Part shown: positions 60,508-64,000 of the stretch, piece after piece | How positions within the stretch are numbered: the stretch's first letter is position 1 | How the letters are laid out: each line of letters begins with the position of its first letter | From: 66-474 sp035249175 | Lineage (GTDB): Bacteria > Pseudomonadota > Gammaproteobacteria > Xanthomonadales > Rhodanobacteraceae | Assembly (NCBI GenBank): GCA_035249175.1 | Contig: DATFGT010000051.1 | Span: 62,001-126,000 of the forward strand | Length of the DNA stretch: 64,000 nt | Direction: 5' to 3' | Program-made: the position numbers and the translations under genes | The notes under the pieces: model-generated | The model's input: only the letters and a program-made list of their open reading frames with translations | The model's database searches: none | What the model was told of the DNA's origin: nothing

Positions 60508-61011
60508 ATGAACACCAAGACAGCACTTGCCGTCGCCATACTCGCCCTGTCCACCGTCGCCGGAACGGCGGGAGCCAGACCATTGGTGGAGCCTCAAACC
60601 ACGTCGGGCTGGTTCGCCAGCCGCATCGTGGGCGCATACCAGACCGAGGCCCACGTCAGGGTGTGCGGATCCCCGGGCCCGGATGAAGTGGTCTTCAACA
60701 CGATCATCTTCAACGCCGGCGGTACGGTCGTCGCCAGCCCGCGTGGTGCGCCACAGGGCACGGGCGGCTATTCGCGCACGATCGACCTCGGCATCTGGTC
60801 TTACCACCCCCGCACGAACCGCTATTCGGTCAAGCTGCGCTACGACAACTTCATGGATGGCGCGTTCACCGGGTCGAGCGTGGTGGAACGCGACCTGCAG
60901 ATGAGCGCCGACAGCAATTCGGTTTCCGGGCCCGTGCATGTCACGACGTACGCGCCTGACGGGAGCGTCGTCGTCGAGGTTTGCGGCAGGGCGACGTCCA
61001 CGCGCCTTTGA
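60508..61011 (+). CDS. Exported protein of unknown function downstream of the autotransporter
   Basis: The 167-residue product has a Sec signal peptide (MNTKTALAVAILALSTVAGTAGA) and a beta-rich mature part with two cysteines (RVCGSPG and VVEVCGR) that may form a disulphide linking the two ends. GAGGAGA precedes the ATG. It begins 41 bases after the autotransporter stop, and its first five residues (MNTKT) repeat those of the autotransporter, so the two are probably co-expressed. I do not recognise a family. Confidence 0.75.
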   Translation: MNTKTALAVAILALSTVAGTAGARPLVEPQTTSGWFASRIVGAYQTEAHVRVCGSPGPDEVVFNTIIFNAGGTVVASPRGAPQGTGGYSRTIDLGIWSYHPRTNRYSVKLRYDNFMDGAFTGSSVVERDLQMSADSNSVSGPVHVTTYAPDGSVVVEVCGRATSTRL

Positions 61012-61135
61012 AATCCACGTCGGCGGAATCCCGGGTAGCGCCTTGTCGGATCCGCGGATGACGTTTCCGATGCAGGGGCCGGCTGGCGAATCCCAGCCTG
61101 CCCCGGGCATGCATGTGCCGGGCTGGTGGCGCCCG

Positions 61136-61654
61136 TCACCACATCAGGTCATCGGGCACGCCATCGTCGTCCGCGGGTGACGATGGATCGACCAGCAACG
61201 CCACGACTTCCGGCGCGATCGCCTGCGTTTCCAGTGCAACGTCGCGAAGCACGAGCAATGCACGCCCGTTGTACATCACCACGCCAAGTTCTCCCGCATT
61301 GATCTGGCGCAGTTGATCGGGCGTGACATATACGCGACGAATCTTGCCCGCGAATTCGAAGTTGCGAACCTGCTCGGCTTCGTCACGGTTCAGCGTCTTG
61401 CCGTTCAGCAGTTCCTGCAACTTGCGCTTGCGCTCGCGCTTGGCTGCAGCCTTCTCGCGCGCTTCGCGCTCGGCGGCTTCACGTTCGGCACGATCCGCTG
61501 TCGCGCGCAACGCAAAAGCCTTGGCAAGGTCGGGTTCGGCGGGCTCGCGAGGTTTGTGCGGCTCCGGCCTGTGCCGCGGAGGCTGCGGCCTTTTCTGGGA
61601 TACGGACGGCTTGAAGCCGGCCTTCAGCAATTGGTCGCGCAGGGATTCACTCAT
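61136..61654 (-). CDS. DUF2058 family protein (YaiL-like)
   Basis: The 172-residue product begins MSESLRDQLLKAGF, the DUF2058 hallmark. A long charged coiled-coil segment (about 40-85; ATADRAEREAAEREAREKAAAKRERKRKLQELL) and a conserved C-terminal part with NFEFAGKIRRVYVTPDQLRQINAGELGVV follow. It is cytoplasmic; the family has no established function, though members are often described as nucleoprotein/polynucleotide-associated. Repeat copy D lies just upstream. Confidence 0.88.
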   Translation of the reverse strand: MSESLRDQLLKAGFKPSVSQKRPQPPRHRPEPHKPREPAEPDLAKAFALRATADRAEREAAEREAREKAAAKRERKRKLQELLNGKTLNRDEAEQVRNFEFAGKIRRVYVTPDQLRQINAGELGVVMYNGRALLVLRDVALETQAIAPEVVALLVDPSSPADDDGVPDDLMW

Positions 61655-61748
61655 GACGAAACGAACGGTGTTGAAGCGGAATGTTGGACTTCGCGTCGCT
61701 CAGCCCGACCTATGATTGTGCTTGAGCGCGCTGCTATTGACGCTCCGA

Positions 61749-61855
61749 TCGAAGCGGCTGTTGTGAGAAGTCAGGCCATGCACCCGGGAACGCAGAGAAC
61801 ATGGATGTTCGCACTGTTTTCTCCAAAGTCAGGCCATGGATGGCCGTTCTGGTGT
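61749..61855 (+). repeat. GTCAGGCC-hairpin dispersed repeat, copy D (interrupted)
   Basis: The 5' half (TCGAAGCGGCTGTTGTGAGA, 61749-61768) is followed by AAGTCAGGCCATG at 61768-61780. The same 13 bases return at 61826-61838 and lead into GATGGCCGTTCTGGTG. The 45 bases between the two 13-base direct repeats are unique, so this copy looks like a duplication or insertion within the element. The stem here is AGGCCAT-GG-ATGGCC(G). Confidence 0.65.
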
Positions 61856-61921
61856 TGGTGGGCTTGCGCACCGTGCAAGTTGCCTTGGACATCAACGAAG
61901 CAGCATTCACGGACGAATGCA

Positions 61922-62140
61922 TCAATAGTGCGGGGGCGGCGGTTCCTCATGCACATTGTCGGACAGACTCGTGCGCAAGGACGCCAATTCCCGACGCAAT
62001 TCCGTCAGCGCATTTTCGAGTTGCAGCAGTCGGCGCGATTGCTGGACTTCACTGTCGCCCAAGGAGGAAACCGCATCATCGAGGAATGTCAGGCGCAGCT
62101 CCATGTCGTCAAGACGTTCATCGGGTGGCGTGGGGTTCAT
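61922..62140 (-). CDS. slyX: SlyX family protein
   Basis: SlyX is a short coiled-coil protein of uncertain role found in most gammaproteobacteria. The 72-residue product has the heptad-rich core LDDMELRLTFLDDAVSSLGD ... RRLLQLENALTELRREL and the family's C-terminal proline run ending PPPPHY. Its ATG overlaps the ugd stop by four bases (ATGA). Confidence 0.92.
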   Translation of the reverse strand: MNPTPPDERLDDMELRLTFLDDAVSSLGDSEVQQSRRLLQLENALTELRRELASLRTSLSDNVHEEPPPPHY

Positions 62141-63489
62141 GCATGCTGCTCCACTGCAACGGCGCTGCGCCCGCGTCCGATGCCGTAATAGGCCAGCCCC
62201 GCGGATTCGACCATGGACGGATCGTACAGGTTGCGACCGTCAAAAATCACGGGGTTCTTCAACATGGACTTGATGCGCGCGAAATCCGGGCTGCGGAACA
62301 CCTTCCATTCGGTCACCACGGCCAGCGCGTCGGCGCCTTCCAGGGCGGCCCATGGATCGTCGCACAACACCAGGTCATCGCGCTGGCCGTAAATCCGCGC
62401 AACCTCGCTACGGGACTGGGGATCATGGGCGCGTACCTTGGCGCCGGCCTGCCACAAAGCCTCCATCAACACGCGGCTGGGCGCTTCGCGCATGTCGTCG
62501 GTATTCGGCTTGAAGGCGAGACCCCACAACGCGATGGTCGTGCCAGACAGGTTGCCGCCGAAATGTCGCGTCAACAGATCGAACAACTTGCGCTTCTGAT
62601 CGCGGTTTACCGCTTCCACCGCGCCCAGCAGGCGGGCTTCGTAACCGTTCGCGTGTGCCGTCCGTTCCAGCGCCTGCACGTCCTTGGGGAAACACGAGCC
62701 GCCGTAACCGGTGCCGGGGTAGATGAAGTGATAGCCGATGCGCGGATCGGCGCCGATACCGTGGCGCACCATCTCCACGTCGGCGCCGACGCGCTCGGCG
62801 ATGTTGGCGATCTCGTTCATGAAACTGATCTTGGTGGCCAGCATCGCATTGGCCGCATACTTGGTCAGCTCGGCAGAACGTTCGTCCATCACCACGATGC
62901 GGTCGTGATTGCGGTTGAACGGCGCATACAGCGACTTCAGCAAATCGACGGCACGCGCCGAGGACGAGCCGATGAGAATGCGGTCCGGTTTCATGCAATC
63001 GTCAACCGCATTGCCCTCCTTCAGGAACTCGGGATTGGAAACCACGTCGAACGAGATTTCCATCCCGCGCTTTTGCAATGCTGCGTCGATTTCGGCGCGC
63101 ACCCGGTCTGCGGTACCCACCGGCACGGTGGATTTGTCCACGACCACGACATACCCGCTGATGTGTTCGCCGATGCTGCGCGCTACGCTGAGCACGTACG
63201 ACAGATCTGCGCTGCCGTCCTCGTCGGGCGGCGTTCCCACCGCAATGAAAATCGTGTCGCCGTACGCGACAGCCGCCTTCGGCTCCGTGGTGAACGCCAG
63301 CCGACCGGCTGCGTGATTGCGCTGGACCAGCGGTTCCAGGCCCGGTTCGAAAATGGGGATCTCGCCGCGCTCCAGTCGCGCGATCTTGTCCGCATCCACA
63401 TCCATGCACAACACGTGGTTGCCCATTTCGGCGAGGCAGGTTCCGGTGACAAGGCCGACATAGCCTGTTCCGAAGATGGTGACTTTCAT
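62137..63489 (-). CDS. ugd: UDP-glucose 6-dehydrogenase
   Basis: Ugd oxidises UDP-glucose twice with NAD+ to UDP-glucuronate, used for exopolysaccharide or LPS sugars. The 450 residues have the N-terminal Rossmann motif GTGYVGLVTG (7-16), SNPEFLKEGNAV (about 151-162), the catalytic Cys266 in GTGYGGSCFPKD and the C-terminal GLAFKPNTDDMREAPS. The length is that of the prokaryotic short type. It is followed by slyX in an ATGA overlap. Confidence 0.96.
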   Translation of the reverse strand: MKVTIFGTGYVGLVTGTCLAEMGNHVLCMDVDADKIARLERGEIPIFEPGLEPLVQRNHAAGRLAFTTEPKAAVAYGDTIFIAVGTPPDEDGSADLSYVLSVARSIGEHISGYVVVVDKSTVPVGTADRVRAEIDAALQKRGMEISFDVVSNPEFLKEGNAVDDCMKPDRILIGSSSARAVDLLKSLYAPFNRNHDRIVVMDERSAELTKYAANAMLATKISFMNEIANIAERVGADVEMVRHGIGADPRIGYHFIYPGTGYGGSCFPKDVQALERTAHANGYEARLLGAVEAVNRDQKRKLFDLLTRHFGGNLSGTTIALWGLAFKPNTDDMREAPSRVLMEALWQAGAKVRAHDPQSRSEVARIYGQRDDLVLCDDPWAALEGADALAVVTEWKVFRSPDFARIKSMLKNPVIFDGRNLYDPSMVESAGLAYYGIGRGRSAVAVEQHA

Positions 63490-63556
63490 GCGCGCATCCC
63501 GACAAAAGACGCGATTTTAACAGTTGAACGTGGCGGCCCCGTGAATGCGGGCGACG

Positions 63557-64000
63557 CTACAGCCGGTCGAGCACCGTCCGCAGATCATCCGGCAACGGCG
63601 CAGAGAAGCTGTACGCGCGCTCGCCCAGTTCGAACTCGAAACGCGCGGCATGCAGAAACATGCGTTTCAGCCCGAGCTTGGCGAAGTGCTTGTTGGCTTC
63701 GCGCTCACCGTACTTCGGATCACCCGCCAGCGGATGGCCGGCGTGCGCGGCGTGCACGCGAATCTGATGCGTACGTCCGGTCGCGAGCGTGGCCTCGACC
63801 AGGCTGCAATCCGGATAATGCTCGATTTCGCGGAAGAACGTCAGCGCAGGCTTGCCGTCCTCATCGATGCGCACCATGCGCTCGCCACCCGACAGCACCG
63901 ATTTTCGCAATGGCGCGTTGACGTCGAACTTCGCGCGCCGCAACTTGCCGGTCATCAGGCACAGATACTGCTTCTTCGTCTCGCCCGAGCGGATCAGATC
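63557..64000 (-). CDS. rluC: RluC-type 23S rRNA pseudouridine synthase, C-terminal part (cut by window edge)
   Basis: The frame stays open to the right edge, adding DLIRSGETKKQYLCLM before MTGKLRR, so 147 residues of the C-terminal part are seen. CSLVEATLATGRTHQIRVHAAHAGHPLAGDPKYG is the RluA/RluC/RluD family signature downstream of the catalytic Asp, which lies outside the window. RluC makes pseudouridines 955, 2504 and 2580 in E. coli 23S rRNA. RluC rather than RluD is inferred from wording; RluA-type alternatives cannot be excluded without the rest. Confidence 0.85.
   Translation of the reverse strand, partial: DLIRSGETKKQYLCLMTGKLRRAKFDVNAPLRKSVLSGGERMVRIDEDGKPALTFFREIEHYPDCSLVEATLATGRTHQIRVHAAHAGHPLAGDPKYGEREANKHFAKLGLKRMFLHAARFEFELGERAYSFSAPLPDDLRTVLDRL

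Noticed and set aside
61801..63921. 706-codon plus-strand frame opposite slyX, ugd and rluC
   Set aside because: Shadow frame that crosses several certain genes and a repeat; no family resemblance.

Overview
The window is a high-GC, densely coded chromosomal segment from a gammaproteobacterium. Protein content and gene order (rlmH-rsfS-nadD-holA-lptE-leuS, yajC-secD-secF, rpoE-rseA-htrA, slyX-ugd, a pntAa/pntAb/pntB transhydrogenase, DUF3106 next to an ECF sigma factor, several S53/S10/M13 secreted peptidases) point to Lysobacterales (Xanthomonadales), most likely a Rhodanobacter/Dyella-type member of Rhodanobacteraceae. This assignment is inference; no rRNA is present to confirm it. I see no tRNA, rRNA, CRISPR array, prophage or transposase.

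Layout. 1-7 kb: the tail of an unknown, less GC-rich gene, a repeat-rich gap, then a minus-strand housekeeping run (rlmH, rsfS, nadD, holA, lptE, leuS). 7-16.7 kb, plus strand: an exported amidohydrolase, a CnoX-type thioredoxin, a small channel-like membrane protein, a membrane pseudokinase fused to an FGE-fold domain with a truncated tandem copy of its C-terminal third, a secreted S10 carboxypeptidase, a DUF502 membrane protein and ThpR. 16.8-27.3 kb: a beta-CASP nuclease (minus), an M13 lipoprotein peptidase, a Fur-box-controlled TonB siderophore receptor with DUF3147 and PiuC/YbiX-type genes, and rapA. 27.4-37.4 kb: yajC-secD-secF, a one-domain asparaginase, two S53 peptidases around a small membrane protein, and sufT. 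37.5-43.6 kb: the transhydrogenase genes, with pntAa separated from pntAb-pntB by an ECF sigma/DUF3106 module and an aspartic-protease-like gene. 43.7-49.5 kb: nitroreductase, 5'-3' exonuclease and NUDIX genes (start/stop overlapped), a TMEM43 protein, an MBL hydrolase and htrA. 49.7-56 kb: rseA, rpoE, a GAF-GGDEF-EAL protein with degenerate active sites, and a FadJ-type beta-oxidation enzyme. 56-64 kb: a SnoaL-like protein, a soluble winged-helix/TPR regulator divergent from a lipid-anchored autotransporter and an exported partner, then DUF2058, slyX, ugd and the 3' part of an RluC-type pseudouridine synthase.

The genes fall into three broad groups: core translation, replication and envelope functions; envelope stress control (rpoE/rseA/htrA, CnoX, LptE, SecDF); and peptide scavenging by exported peptidases (M38-type amidohydrolase, S10, M13, two S53). 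The less ordinary parts are the pseudokinase/FGE-fold protein and its duplicate, the split transhydrogenase locus, the regulator/autotransporter locus with phased direct repeats in its divergent promoter, and a dispersed hairpin repeat whose stem co-varies between copies. Start codons were chosen from signal peptides, Shine-Dalgarno sequences and overlaps; many genes start with GTG.
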